The position numbers were made by a program, and so were the translations under genes. Below, in pieces: positions 19,601 through 28,600 of a stretch of 64,000 nt of DNA. Every line of letters starts with the position of its first letter. The first letter of the stretch is position 1. Below the pieces are notes generated by a model that ran no database searches, had not been told where the DNA came from, and saw nothing but the letters and a program-made list of their open reading frames with translations. This DNA is from Fulvitalea axinellae (GTDB lineage Bacteria > Bacteroidota > Bacteroidia > Cytophagales > Cyclobacteriaceae), in contig NZ_AP025316.1 of the NCBI RefSeq assembly GCF_036492835.1, positions 310,001 to 374,000 on the forward strand. The letters are read 5' to 3'.

Positions 19601-19991
19601 TACGAACTATACCAGCCATATAAGGATGGGAACATTTACCAGAGATGGAAATGCGCTTAAGGTAAGAGGAGACTCTTGGCGCCCTGGAAACGAAGATGCC
19701 AGATATCCGCGAATGGTAATTGGTAGTGCTTCTAACAACACGCAGGATAGCGACTTTTGGATGCAGGAGATATGGTACCTCAGGCTAAGGAATATAGAGT
19801 TGGGGTATAATTTCGACAAGTTTGCTTTTGTAAAGAAGGCGGGGCTGAAGAAGGTTCGTGTCTTCGCTTCGGGTACCAACCTCTGGACATTGACCAATGT
19901 GGATTGGCTTGACCCTGAAAGTGCGGGATCGGGTATTCAGTACTATCCGCAGATGATTAATATGTCGGCAGGTATTCAAGTAGGGTTTTAA
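16614..19991 (+). CDS. SusC-like TonB-dependent receptor with STN domain, system 1
   Basis: A 1125-aa outer-membrane receptor. After a signal anchor (~13-35) comes an STN domain (~38-112) that signals to FecR. Next are a carboxypeptidase-D-like regulatory domain (~132-215, GGGLPGVSVAVKGT ... FSFVGYKNQEI), the SusC hallmark VVIGYGTQ (~233), a TonB plug (~240-350, ISVLKDAAATAIYGRRGANG) and a beta-barrel to a terminal aromatic Phe. It imports an oligomer captured by the SusD lipoprotein encoded 12 bp downstream. The STN domain shows the system is regulated by substrate through the upstream ECF/FecR pair. No glycosidase accompanies it, so the ligand could be a glycan, peptide or other oligomer. 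Confidence 0.95.
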   Translation: MNDFYKTPFVLRRKAGFLLFLFLMITIVSSSAVAEKRIKVSLNFSSQPLEEVVREIGRQANKKVLYNNWHLSRYSTVTIEGTFYFDEALKKVFEASDLEYKVIKNHIVVKKKKAKKAPLEVKTVEVQQQTQKVTGNVTDKEDGGGLPGVSVAVKGTTRGMVTDVNGKFSLEVEPEDILVFSFVGYKNQEIKVGNQTNINVSLEPDLEQLEEVVVIGYGTQKKKHITGAVATLKGKQLVKAPATNMATALTGKLPGVITRQTSGVPGAEGIRLRIRGVTSYKNHDKGEQNPLVIVDGIERPFSRLDPNEIADISVLKDAAATAIYGRRGANGVLLITTKRGQEGKPSFEYSGRFSIQKRTREVEAMSAPEFVRYYNEAKINDGEDPAFSDEVVEAYQRGELPGYNWLDALLDETAPQQQHNFSASGGSKKVKYFVSYGYLDQEGLYSTVGYNQNNLRTNIDTKFSDRLSFSLDLAGRIEERSNTSYDRGIYETAIYAQPILNPLPNVPGVPDALGYNGFSGSPIGQAERSGTKDRNKTYFQSNISFKYDIPGVKGLSAKALFSYDILNERETNFNKPYTWYEYNETTDKFTETKAFENNDILSKEYRKQWVEKTLQLNLSYNRTFGDHNVSGLVLLERLENDFNEISGERKGYISTSIPYFFAGDEGNDKNNSKATESASLGWVGRLSYNYKDKYMIQFNSRIDKSFKFDEEYRTGFFPSVSAGWRISSEPFMKALPFVSNLKVRGSWGQVGNDNVPSFKYLATYSFRDGTVMDGIWKPGIKNDGIPNPTITWETVTSQNIGIDAGFFENKYEFELDYYWRTTTDILDKPDAVVPATYGGDIAEQPLGEFDSWGIDALVRHRNQIGKLKYSVSANVSWYDNKVVKKAESENVNPALSAIGRRVGQRKGYISEGLFQTQEEIDNHAKQPWGEVFPGDIKYKDINGRDEEGNLTGKPDGKINGDDKTIIGTSGFTNFVYGFSLSAEYEGFDFQANFQGATNYTSHIRMGTFTRDGNALKVRGDSWRPGNEDARYPRMVIGSASNNTQDSDFWMQEIWYLRLRNIELGYNFDKFAFVKKAGLKKVRVFASGTNLWTLTNVDWLDPESAGSGIQYYPQMINMSAGIQVGF

Positions 19992-20003
19992 CGCAGAAAG
20001 AAG

Positions 20004-21740
20004 ATGAAAGCAAAATATTTACTTTTCGTATTGTTGTTGTTGGCCGGAACGGCTTGTGACGACGATTTCTTGAACAAACCGCCTAAGGATAAAATTAATA
20101 GCGACGCGGTGTTTAAGGACATGGATTTGGTTCAGGCTAACCTTAACGAAGTGCTGGGGCGTCTGCCAAGTGGCCATTTTGAAGGAGGAAAAGGTTATGG
20201 ACGATACTATATGTTGGGAAGTATCACTGACGAGGCGCGTTCAAAAAGCGGTTGGGTAAAGTCGAACAAAGTGATAATCAAAGGTGCGCTGTCGCCTACC
20301 CTATCTTCGCATAATGATACTGGTTTAGGTAATTGGAATGATCTGTATAAAGACATCCGCGCTGTTCATGATTTGATGAAGGGCTTGGAAGACTCGCCAC
20401 TTGATGAGGAATTCAAGAATAAGGTTCTAAACCAAGCTCGTTTTGTTAGGGCTATAAAGTACTTTGATTTGGCCCGTCGATATGGTGATATTCCTTTGTT
20501 GAAGGAGGCCCAAGATGTTCCTGATGACTATGCGGACCTTTTCGTGCCTAAATCCAAGCAATCGGAAATTTACGCTTTTGTTAAAGCGGAATTGGACGAA
20601 ATCGCTACACAACTTCCCAAACTGTCCGATACGCCAAGTGGTGGAATCAGCCGTCAGGCCGCTATTGCGCTGAATGCCCGTACAATGCTTTACGCTGAGC
20701 GTTGGGCCGAAGCGGCCGCTTATGCCGATCAGCTCATATGGGGTGACGCCAACGACGGTTTAGACCTTTATAAACCTGAACCCGCTACGGCTGAAGAGGC
20801 TGTGGCCAATATGCGTGAGCTTTTTATTTCATTAGGTGGAAATACTGAGACTATCTTGGAGAAAAATTATCTGGAAGGCTCCCGCAAACATTCCTTCGAT
20901 TATGGCAATTGGCCAGTCCGCTGGAGGGGAAATAATGGAGGACAGACTGACCCGACCCAAGAATTGGTAAACGCTTTCGAAATGCAAGCGACTGGTCTCC
21001 CAATAGATAATCCGGCTTCCGGATATAACCCGGAGGATCCATATAAAGGAAGGGATCCCAGGTTTGATATGGCCGTGTACCACCATGGGTCTCCAGGACC
21101 TGAAGGGGTGGCCCCACGAAGTGGGGAGCCTTTTATCGATATGGAATGGAACAAGAAAAATGAGGGACCCGGCACGATCAAGGACGGTAATGCTTCGATC
21201 ACGGGCTATTTGGTCCGGAAATTTGTCGACCCTAGAAATGGGTTCTACCCTAGAGAGAGTTTTACTTCTTGGCAAGAGTTCCGGTTTGCAGAGATCCTGT
21301 TAATCTATGCCGAAGCCGAGAACGAGGCTAATGGCCCGTCGGCCAAAGTGTACGAGGCTATAAACCGAATCAGGAGAAGGGCGATGATGCCACCTTTGAA
21401 AGCCGGTTTGGACAAAGAAGGTATGAGGCAAGCTATTCGTCATGAGCGCCGAATCGAATTGGTGTTCGAGAGCCATCGCTGGTTTGACCTTATTCGTTGG
21501 CGAATTGCCCGTGATGTGTTGGACGGTTATGAGCCTATGGGCGTAAAGATCGAACGTCGTGAGGGAGCGCCTACAGTGGCCGAACAGGAATATCTCTTTG
21601 ATCCAAGCCAATTGAAGTTTAGTTATTTCAAAGTAGGCGGACGCTCTCAGGTATTCCCGGAAAGTCATTACCTATTGCCTATACCGCAAAGCGAACTCAA
21701 TAAGTTCCCTGAGCTAGGGCAGAATCCGGGGTATGACTGA
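20004..21740 (+). CDS. SusD/RagB-like surface lipoprotein, system 1
   Basis: A 578-aa lipoprotein. The signal peptide ends in the lipobox AGTAC (Cys18), followed by Asp-Asp-Asp, which suits surface-exposed Bacteroidota lipoproteins. The SusD fold is indicated by an N-terminal TPR-like helical part (KNKVLNQARFVRAIKYFDLARRYGDIPL-type motif, ~135-165) and the C-terminal IRHERRIELVFESHRWFDLIRW signature (~475-495). It acts as the lid of the SusC1 transporter and binds ligand at the cell surface. The 12-bp gap from susC1 indicates tight coupling. Confidence 0.95.
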   Translation: MKAKYLLFVLLLLAGTACDDDFLNKPPKDKINSDAVFKDMDLVQANLNEVLGRLPSGHFEGGKGYGRYYMLGSITDEARSKSGWVKSNKVIIKGALSPTLSSHNDTGLGNWNDLYKDIRAVHDLMKGLEDSPLDEEFKNKVLNQARFVRAIKYFDLARRYGDIPLLKEAQDVPDDYADLFVPKSKQSEIYAFVKAELDEIATQLPKLSDTPSGGISRQAAIALNARTMLYAERWAEAAAYADQLIWGDANDGLDLYKPEPATAEEAVANMRELFISLGGNTETILEKNYLEGSRKHSFDYGNWPVRWRGNNGGQTDPTQELVNAFEMQATGLPIDNPASGYNPEDPYKGRDPRFDMAVYHHGSPGPEGVAPRSGEPFIDMEWNKKNEGPGTIKDGNASITGYLVRKFVDPRNGFYPRESFTSWQEFRFAEILLIYAEAENEANGPSAKVYEAINRIRRRAMMPPLKAGLDKEGMRQAIRHERRIELVFESHRWFDLIRWRIARDVLDGYEPMGVKIERREGAPTVAEQEYLFDPSQLKFSYFKVGGRSQVFPESHYLLPIPQSELNKFPELGQNPGYD

Positions 21741-21859
21741 TCAAATCGAATAGTAATAGAAAGACGATTAATAACTATGGTATTGCTTGCCTAGACGGTA
21801 TCAAGAAATAGGCGTATATAGTTTAGGCATATATAATTGTAGTTGAAAACACTCATTAT

Positions 21860-21884
21860 CGCAGGCCTCTTTTAGAGGTCTGCG
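21860..21884. terminator. Hairpin between susD1 and enolase
   Basis: A 10-bp stem with one G-T pair (CGCAGGCCTC with GAGGTCTGCG, 5-nt loop) lies in the gap between two convergent genes. T-tracts are weak on both sides, so termination is likely but not textbook. Confidence 0.6.
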
Positions 21885-21927
21885 ATATTACGTTAGAGAC
21901 TTTCGTTAGTGATAATCCTTTTAACTT

Positions 21928-23202
21928 TTAACTCCAACGATACTCGGAGTGGCCCTTTAACTCATGCTCGATTTCCAGAAGCCTGTTATATTTTGCGAGG
22001 CGCTCGCCTCGGCACGCTGATCCGGATTTTAAGTGACCGCCGTCCATTGCTACGGCGAAGTCAGCCAAAAAGCTGTCTTCCGTTTCTCCTGACCTGTGCG
22101 AGAGAAAGTATCGCCAACCGGCCTCCCGGCACATTCTCACAGCGTCAATGGTTTCCGATACCGTTCCTATCTGGTTCAGTTTGATCAGGGCCGCGTTAGC
22201 TGTTTTCAGTTCTATTCCTTTTGATATAAACTTTGTGTTGGTTACGAATATATCATCACCAACAACTTCGATGCGGTCTCCATACTTTTTCGTGAACTGC
22301 GCAAACCCTTCCCAATCGCCTTCCGACAAAGGGTCTTCCCATAATATTATCGGATAGTTGTCTAGCCATTTTCCCGTAAGGTCTATAAGGTCTTTGGACA
22401 GGGCTTTACCTTTGCCTGACCATTTCAGGTCATATTGATTATTAAGGTTCGGGGAAAAAGAATTTGCGGCGCTGTCGATACCGATGGATAAGTCTTTTCC
22501 GGGTTCGTACCCTGCCTCGCCGATAGCTTGGGTTATCAATTCCACAGCCTCCTCATTACTTTTGCAGTTTGGGGCGAAACCGCCTTCATCGCCTACGCTG
22601 GTGGCCAAGCCCTTGCGGTTAAGGATGCTTTTCAGGTGGTGGAAGGTTTCGGAGACATAGCGCAACCCTTCCCTGAAGTTTGGCGCACCGTCAGGAATCA
22701 GCATAAACTCCTGAAAGTCGACGCTGTTGTCCGCATGCTCCCCTCCGTTCAGAATATTCATACAAGGCACGGGAATGCGGGGCGTGCCGGCTCCGCCGAG
22801 GTATTGGTATAATGGCAAGCCGGAAATATTGGCGCCAGCCCTGGCTACGGCCATGGAGACGCCCAGTATTGCGTTGGCCCCTAATCGGTCCTTGTTTTCA
22901 GTGCCGTCAAGCCTAATCATTACGTCGTCGATAACTCTTTGGTCGGTGGCCCACTTTCCGGTTAGGGCGCCGGCTATTTCCGTATTTACATTCTCTACTG
23001 CTTTCAATACGCCTTTGCCCCCATAGCGGTCTGCTCCGTCCCGGAGCTCAATAGCCTCGTTACTGCCGGTTGAAGCGCCCGAAGGAACTGAAGCCGTGCC
23101 TAGAGTGCCGTCTTCCAACCGGACATAAACCTTTATGGTAGGATTCCCCCTTGAATCCAGAATTTCAAGGGCGGATACCGAGCTTATTTTCGAGTTCTTC
23201 AT
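21928..23202 (-). CDS. eno: Enolase (phosphopyruvate hydratase)
   Basis: A 424-aa cytoplasmic enzyme converting 2-phosphoglycerate to phosphoenolpyruvate. All family landmarks are present: DSRGNPT, SGASTG, GGEHADN and DFQEFM (His/Glu of the active site), DEGGFAP, the Mg2+ ligands in GIDSAA, WEDPLSE and VGDDIF, the catalytic Lys in IKLNQIGT, SHRSGET, and the second Lys in LKSGS. Length is standard. Two positions look off-consensus: Trp before EDP, and the C-terminal GHLKSGSACRGER where most bacterial enolases read GQIKTGSxSRxER. It stands alone between two SusCD systems, so it may be a divergent or second copy. It should be functional, since the catalytic residues are retained. Confidence 0.95.
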   Translation of the reverse strand: MKNSKISSVSALEILDSRGNPTIKVYVRLEDGTLGTASVPSGASTGSNEAIELRDGADRYGGKGVLKAVENVNTEIAGALTGKWATDQRVIDDVMIRLDGTENKDRLGANAILGVSMAVARAGANISGLPLYQYLGGAGTPRIPVPCMNILNGGEHADNSVDFQEFMLIPDGAPNFREGLRYVSETFHHLKSILNRKGLATSVGDEGGFAPNCKSNEEAVELITQAIGEAGYEPGKDLSIGIDSAANSFSPNLNNQYDLKWSGKGKALSKDLIDLTGKWLDNYPIILWEDPLSEGDWEGFAQFTKKYGDRIEVVGDDIFVTNTKFISKGIELKTANAALIKLNQIGTVSETIDAVRMCREAGWRYFLSHRSGETEDSFLADFAVAMDGGHLKSGSACRGERLAKYNRLLEIEHELKGHSEYRWS

Positions 23203-23781
23203 GGGAATATATTTTCCCTAGAACCTCCCGCAAATGTGTTTGTTCTTCCTTGGACTGTTGAGTCCTCCGCAATAGCGCTATTGGCTTTTGCCAATCAGAA
23301 AAACTTATTGATCGATGGGGATTTACTTTTTTGAAGAGTATAAATTCGAGTACAATTTTAGACTTATATCTCTTTGAAACTATTAGTGGTATTCAGTCTT
23401 GTGAGTTATTTCTCAACAAGGAGCATCTCGGTAAGTAATACTAAGCCCTTATAACAAAACGTAATGTGGCGGATAGCAATGATAGGTATCAAAAATGAAT
23501 ACGACTATCAATCTCATCCAATACCATTCATCCCCCCATAGTCTGACACCCATCCATTCCACTCCAAATCAAAGGGTATAAATCGTTAAATACCGTTGCC
23601 GTTTTATCAATTTGCTCAATCTCACTATTCAAAGACGATACTTTTCATACCTGATCGCAAAAGTATTTTTTGGAAACTCAAGCCTCGGTTACGGGGTCAT
23701 ATGGTTTCCCTTTTTGCTAAAATCCCCCGTGGTCGAACCAGACGAGCACTGATATAAACCAACACATCACTAATAAACGGA
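23203..23781. other. Divergent intergenic region, enolase / ECF system 2
   Basis: About 580 bp separating divergently transcribed genes. No gene is visible. It must carry both promoters; I found only imperfect -7 boxes (for example a CACATTTG on the enolase strand near 23231-23238). Confidence 0.5.
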
Positions 23782-24297
23782 ATGAATGAAACGAATATCT
23801 ACAAACACACGCTAGAGCGATATTTCCGGGAATACTATGGCCCCCTTTGCCGTTTTTCGAATTATTATGTTCGAAACGAGACCTTGGCCGAGGATATCGT
23901 GCAGGAAGTTTTTTGCGATATCCTTAGGCGCGTGCCGGTGGTTTTGAGAAGCGGTTCGGTAAAGACCTACCTACAGTCGGCGGTGTATAACCAGTGCATG
24001 AAGGCTCTGAACCGTGAGGCCGATTCCCTGATCACGGATATGGATCTTTATGATATGGACTTGCCTGATGGTGAAGCGGACGGTATAAGTGATGAAAGTG
24101 GTGTTAGGATGAGGGAAATAGAAAGTACCGTTGTGGACTTGCCTGACAAGTGCCGTGAGATTTTTGTCCTGAGCAAATATGAGGGGCTGGAAAACCGTGA
24201 AATCGCTGATTATAAGCATATATCGGTCAAGACTGTGGAGAATCAAATGACGAAAGCCATTAAGTTTATTCGGGAACGGCTGAAGGCGAATCATTGA
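23782..24297 (+). CDS. ECF RNA polymerase sigma factor (FecI type), system 2
   Basis: A 171-aa ECF sigma factor. Sigma-2 (~10-75) contains YYGPLCRFSNYYV and the acidic AEDIVQEVFCDIL helix. Sigma-4 (~112-165) contains LPDKCREIFVLSKYEGL, the NREIADYKHISVKTVENQM helix-turn-helix and KAIKFIRERL. It is followed 103 bp later by its predicted FecR partner and then by susC2/susD2, the same order as system 1 with low sequence similarity, so the two systems are paralogous but independent. Confidence 0.93.
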   Translation: MNETNIYKHTLERYFREYYGPLCRFSNYYVRNETLAEDIVQEVFCDILRRVPVVLRSGSVKTYLQSAVYNQCMKALNREADSLITDMDLYDMDLPDGEADGISDESGVRMREIESTVVDLPDKCREIFVLSKYEGLENREIADYKHISVKTVENQMTKAIKFIRERLKANH

Positions 24298-24400
24298 GCC
24301 GGAATTCTTTTTTCGAAAATATTTTCCGCATGCGTAGGGGTAGTATTATGATTTTGGAACTAATAGAAAAGTCGTCGGGATAATCGGCGATACAACTGTG

Positions 24401-25525
24401 ATGAAAAGGAATAAGAAAGGATTGCATATCAGGCATTTGATCGAAAGTATGGGTGGTGAGGCCAATGCCCGTACGGAAGAAAAGGTCAAAGCTTGGAGCA
24501 AACGAGCAAAGGAGAACAAAGAAAGAGCGGAGGACTTAAACGAAGCCCTTCAAGCATTTGACGATCATTCGGGAGAGTCGCCCGAAAACGTATCGGCAAT
24601 CTGGCAAACAGTAGTGGAACGTTCGCAGGAAGCCAAAAGGAAAAAAAACCGTAGGCGTTTCGTTTATATTGGAATTGCGGCGTCTTTGGCGGTTCTATAC
24701 ATTACGGTTCCGTTGCTTACACGCTATTTGGATAATAGTAATATGGCTGAGGATCAGATTGTCCTGATTACGGAATCGGGTGATAACGTGACCTTAGCGA
24801 ACCAGGAGGAAGCGATTTGGGTTGATGTCCGAAAGGAGATGGAAGGCGATAAGCCTGGGAATGAATCAGCGGAAGCGGAGATTTCGTGGAATACGATTCG
24901 CATTCCGAAGGGAAAACGCTATCGCTTTATTTTGGAGGACGGCACGACTGTGCATCTCAACGGAGACAGCGAGTTCAGATTCCCAAGCCACTTCCCTTTA
25001 GGCAAACGGGAAGTTCATCTTGTAGGAGAAGCCTTTTTCGATGTGGAAAGGAATGAGGATAGACCGTTTAGTGTAAAGGCTGGCAAGATGGATGTTGTGG
25101 CCTTGGGGACGAGCTTTAACGTGTCGAATCGAAAGGGAGCCGATATGGTTCGTTCAACGCTGGTGAGCGGAAAGGTACGAGTGGATGCGTCAAACGGTGA
25201 ACGAATCACGCTTGAGCCTGGGGAGCAGGCGTCTTTAGTGGCGGGGGCTAGTGTACACAAACGGCGAGTGGATACGGAACTGTACACCTGTTGGATGGAA
25301 GGCAAGATGATTTTTCGGAGGGAAAAGTTTGAGCGGATCAAAGTAAGGTTAGAGGATTTTTACGGATTGGAGATCGATAACCGGAACAAGGAGCTAGATG
25401 CTAGACATTTTACCTTGGTAGTGAAGGAGGGGCATGACATCGGTTTCGTGTTGGAAGTAATCGAAGCCTTGTATTCCGAGGATATTCGCTTTGAAAGGAA
25501 AAAAGGAAAGGTGATAATCCACTGA
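24401..25525 (+). CDS. FecR-family anti-sigma factor, system 2
   Basis: A 374-aa anti-sigma factor; ATG 24401 is preferred over the adjacent GTG at 24398. The first ~80 residues are highly charged and cytoplasmic. One membrane helix (FVYIGIAASLAVLYITVPLL, ~88-107) is followed by a periplasmic FecR domain (~165-275: TIRIPKGKRYRFILEDGT, LNGDSEFRFPSHF, VGEAFFDVERN, ALGTSFNVSN, TLVSGKVRV) and a DUF4974-like C-terminus (MIFRREKFERIKVRLEDFYGL, ~305-325). It should relay ligand occupancy of SusC2 to the ECF factor. Confidence 0.93.
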   Translation: MKRNKKGLHIRHLIESMGGEANARTEEKVKAWSKRAKENKERAEDLNEALQAFDDHSGESPENVSAIWQTVVERSQEAKRKKNRRRFVYIGIAASLAVLYITVPLLTRYLDNSNMAEDQIVLITESGDNVTLANQEEAIWVDVRKEMEGDKPGNESAEAEISWNTIRIPKGKRYRFILEDGTTVHLNGDSEFRFPSHFPLGKREVHLVGEAFFDVERNEDRPFSVKAGKMDVVALGTSFNVSNRKGADMVRSTLVSGKVRVDASNGERITLEPGEQASLVAGASVHKRRVDTELYTCWMEGKMIFRREKFERIKVRLEDFYGLEIDNRNKELDARHFTLVVKEGHDIGFVLEVIEALYSEDIRFERKKGKVIIH

Positions 25526-25554
25526 AATACGAATGGCAACGGCCATTAACAAAT

Positions 25555-25591
25555 ACGGGGAATCGGAATCTGGTACATTCCTCTTCCCCGA
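25555..25591 (+). promoter_or_regulatory. Two-part hairpin in the fecR-susC2 gap
   Basis: CGGGGAA (25556-25562) pairs with TTCCCCG (25584-25590), and an inner GGAAT/ATTCC stem caps it. It is followed by ATACATTTTTC, a modest T-tract. It lies 34 bp before susC2 and mirrors the hairpin in the same position of system 1. It may be a partial terminator separating regulator from transporter expression. Confidence 0.5.
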
Positions 25592-25624
25592 TACATTTTT
25601 CAATATTCTGAAACGATTTAATTT

Positions 25625-28600
25625 ATGAAAAACAACTATGAAAAGAAAGGCTTTTCCGGCCGGAAAAGCTTTTTGAAGGCCCTGACTTTTTTGATGGCCT
25701 TCTGGTTGGGGGTACAGGCCCAGGGCTATGGATCTGTTTTTATCCGCTTCGATAAGATTACCTTGGAGCAGGCTTTTAGGAAGATCGAGAAAGAGACCGA
25801 CTATTCGGTCGTCTTTATCCATGAGGACATCCAGCTCAAGAAAATGATCAGCTATGAGTTTAAGGACCAACGCATTGAAGGCGTGCTTAAGACCATGCTT
25901 AAGGGTACGGGCCTTGATTTCGAAATCAAAAAAGACCTTATTCTGATCAAAAGAAAAAAGGCGGTGAAAGAATCCGTTAAGAGCGATGATTCCATCAATA
26001 CCCGCAATGCGCAGGATAATAAGCTTACGGTGTCTGGAAAAGTCACCGATAAAGATGGCGAAGGCCTTCCGGGCGTGAATATCCTGATAAAAGGAACCGT
26101 CAAAGGTGTGATTACTGATTATGAGGGGCGCTACTCGTTAGAGGTTTCGAAGTCGGATGTTCTCGTTTTTTCATTCATCGGATATGTCAGCGAAGAGGTG
26201 CAGGTTAATAACCGTTCGACGATCGATATTAGCCTAGCCGAAGATTTGACCAAGCTGGAGGAAGTAGTGGTCGTGGGTTACGGTACGCAGAAGCGCGAAC
26301 GGGTTACTACGGCGGTAAGTTCCGTGAAGTCGGACGCTTTTACTCAGGGTGCCGTAAACGACGCCGGTTCTTTGATACAAGGCAAAGTGGCCGGCTTGTC
26401 GATCACCCGTCCCGACGGGAACCCGACCAGCAACACGCAGATCAACCTTAGGGGTATCTCGACAATCAATTCCGGCACAGGACCCTTGGTATTGATCGAC
26501 GGAATTCCCGGCGACTTGAATACCGTGGCGGCGGAAGACATCGAGTCTCTGGACGTTTTGAAAGACGGTTCGGCGGCGGCGATTTACGGTACCCGAGGTT
26601 CGAACGGCGTGATTTTGATCACGACCAAATCGGCCAAGACAGGAACGCCGACGACGGTGGAGCTGAACGCTTACGCTACAACGCAGAAGCTGATCAACAA
26701 TGTGGAGTTCCTTTCGGCCGACGAATACCGCGAGTTGGTGAAGGCTGGCAAGCCCGGAGCCACGGACTATGGTTCGGACGTGGATTGGCTCGACGAAGTT
26801 ACCCGCACGCCCGTATCGCAGGTATATAACCTTTCGGTGAAGGGCGGTAATGACAAGACTACCTATATCGCCAACGTGAACTACAGGATGCAGGAAGGCG
26901 TGATCAAGAAATCCGATAACGAGAAGATGTTCGGAAGGGTGGAAGTGTCGCACCGCATGCTTGATAATAAGCTGAAGGCCGACTTTTCTTTGAGCGGTTA
27001 TTCGCAGGATTATTACGGATACAACAACAATGTATACCGTAACGGACTGACTTACAACCCTACGGACCCCTTGAAGGACGCCAATGGAAAGTGGTCGGAG
27101 CATCCGGGCATCACGGCGTATCAGAATCCGGTGGCCTTGCTTGAGGAGACCGAAGCGGACAATAACGTGATCAACCTCAGGGGTTTCGGAGCCTTGACGT
27201 ATACGCCTATCGAAGCTTTGACTTTTAAGGCTTTGGCTTCTAACAATATCAAAAAACATAACGAAGGATATTACGAATCGAAGAAGCATTACTCTACGGC
27301 CCGTTCCAACCGAAACGGCCTTGCCAGACGTTCGTTCAGCCGTAACGAGGATAACCTTTTCGAACTCACGGGCCTCTATAACGGAGAGTGGGCCGAGCAT
27401 ACTTTTTCTTTTCTCGGAGGATACAGTTACCGTAAGAACACTTCGGAACGATTCAGCGCCAGAAACTATAATTTTCCCGCTGACGAGACAACGTATAACA
27501 ACCTGGGCGGTGGCCGGGCGCTGAAAGACGGTGCCGCAAGTATGAGCTCGAACAAAACCGAAAGCGTTTTGGTAGGCTACTTCGCCCGTGTCAATTACGC
27601 TTATAAAGACAAGTACCTGTTGATGGCCAGTGTACGCCATGAGGGCTCCACGAAGTTTGGCGACAATTATAAATGGGGAAGCTTCCCGGCGGTATCCTTG
27701 GGGTGGAATCTCCATAAGGAATCTTTCTTGGAAGACAGCAAGGTGCTCTCAAGTTTGAAACTTCGTGGCGGTTATGGCGTGACGGGAATCGAGCCTGACG
27801 AAGCCTATATGTCTTTGGCCCTTTTGAATTTCAAGCGTAGTTATTATTACGATGGCAACTGGGGCTTCGCCGTTTCGCCCGCGACTAACGTGAACCCCGA
27901 CTTGCGCTGGGAGAAAAAGAAGGAAACGAATATCGGTATCGACTTCGGACTTTTTGACAACCGCCTCTTCGGCACCTTGGACCTTTACAACCGTCGTACG
28001 ACGGACCTGATCATGAACTATCCGGTTCCGACGCCACCGTACCTTTATGATAACATCTTCGCCAACGCCGCTGTGATGGATAACAAGGGCTTGGAGCTGA
28101 GTGTCAACTATCTGGCCGTGAAGAAAAAGGATTTGGAATGGACGACGGGCATTAACTTCTCGACCAACAGAAACGAACTCGTTAGCCTTAGCGACGAATC
28201 TTTCCGCATCGAAGGAGGCTTTATCGACTTGGGATCAGCCGGTGAGCCGATCCAGCAAAGACTGCAGCGAATCGCCATCGGCGAACCGATCGGTAACTTT
28301 TACGGATACAAAAGCATAGACATCGACGACCAAGGCTATTGGATTATCGAAGGCGCCGACGGTGAGCCAAAATCAATCAAGGACCAACAGCCTGAAGACA
28401 AGCAAGTGCTGGGCAATGGCCTTCCGGATTTCAATTTGAACTGGAATAACACCGTTCGTTACAAGAACTGGGACTTCTCCGTTTTGATGCGTGGCGCTTT
28501 CGGTTTCCAGATCCTGAACCAGAACCGCATGTGGTACGAAGCGCCGGTTATGCTTACCCGTGGCAATATTCTCAAGTCAAGCTCGGATAAGATCTACGGC

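Noticed and set aside
26234-27715. 493-aa frame antisense to susC2
   Set aside because: It lies wholly within susC2, has no recognisable domain and a composition dominated by Arg, His and Val, as expected for the shadow of a gene rich in GC-ending codons.
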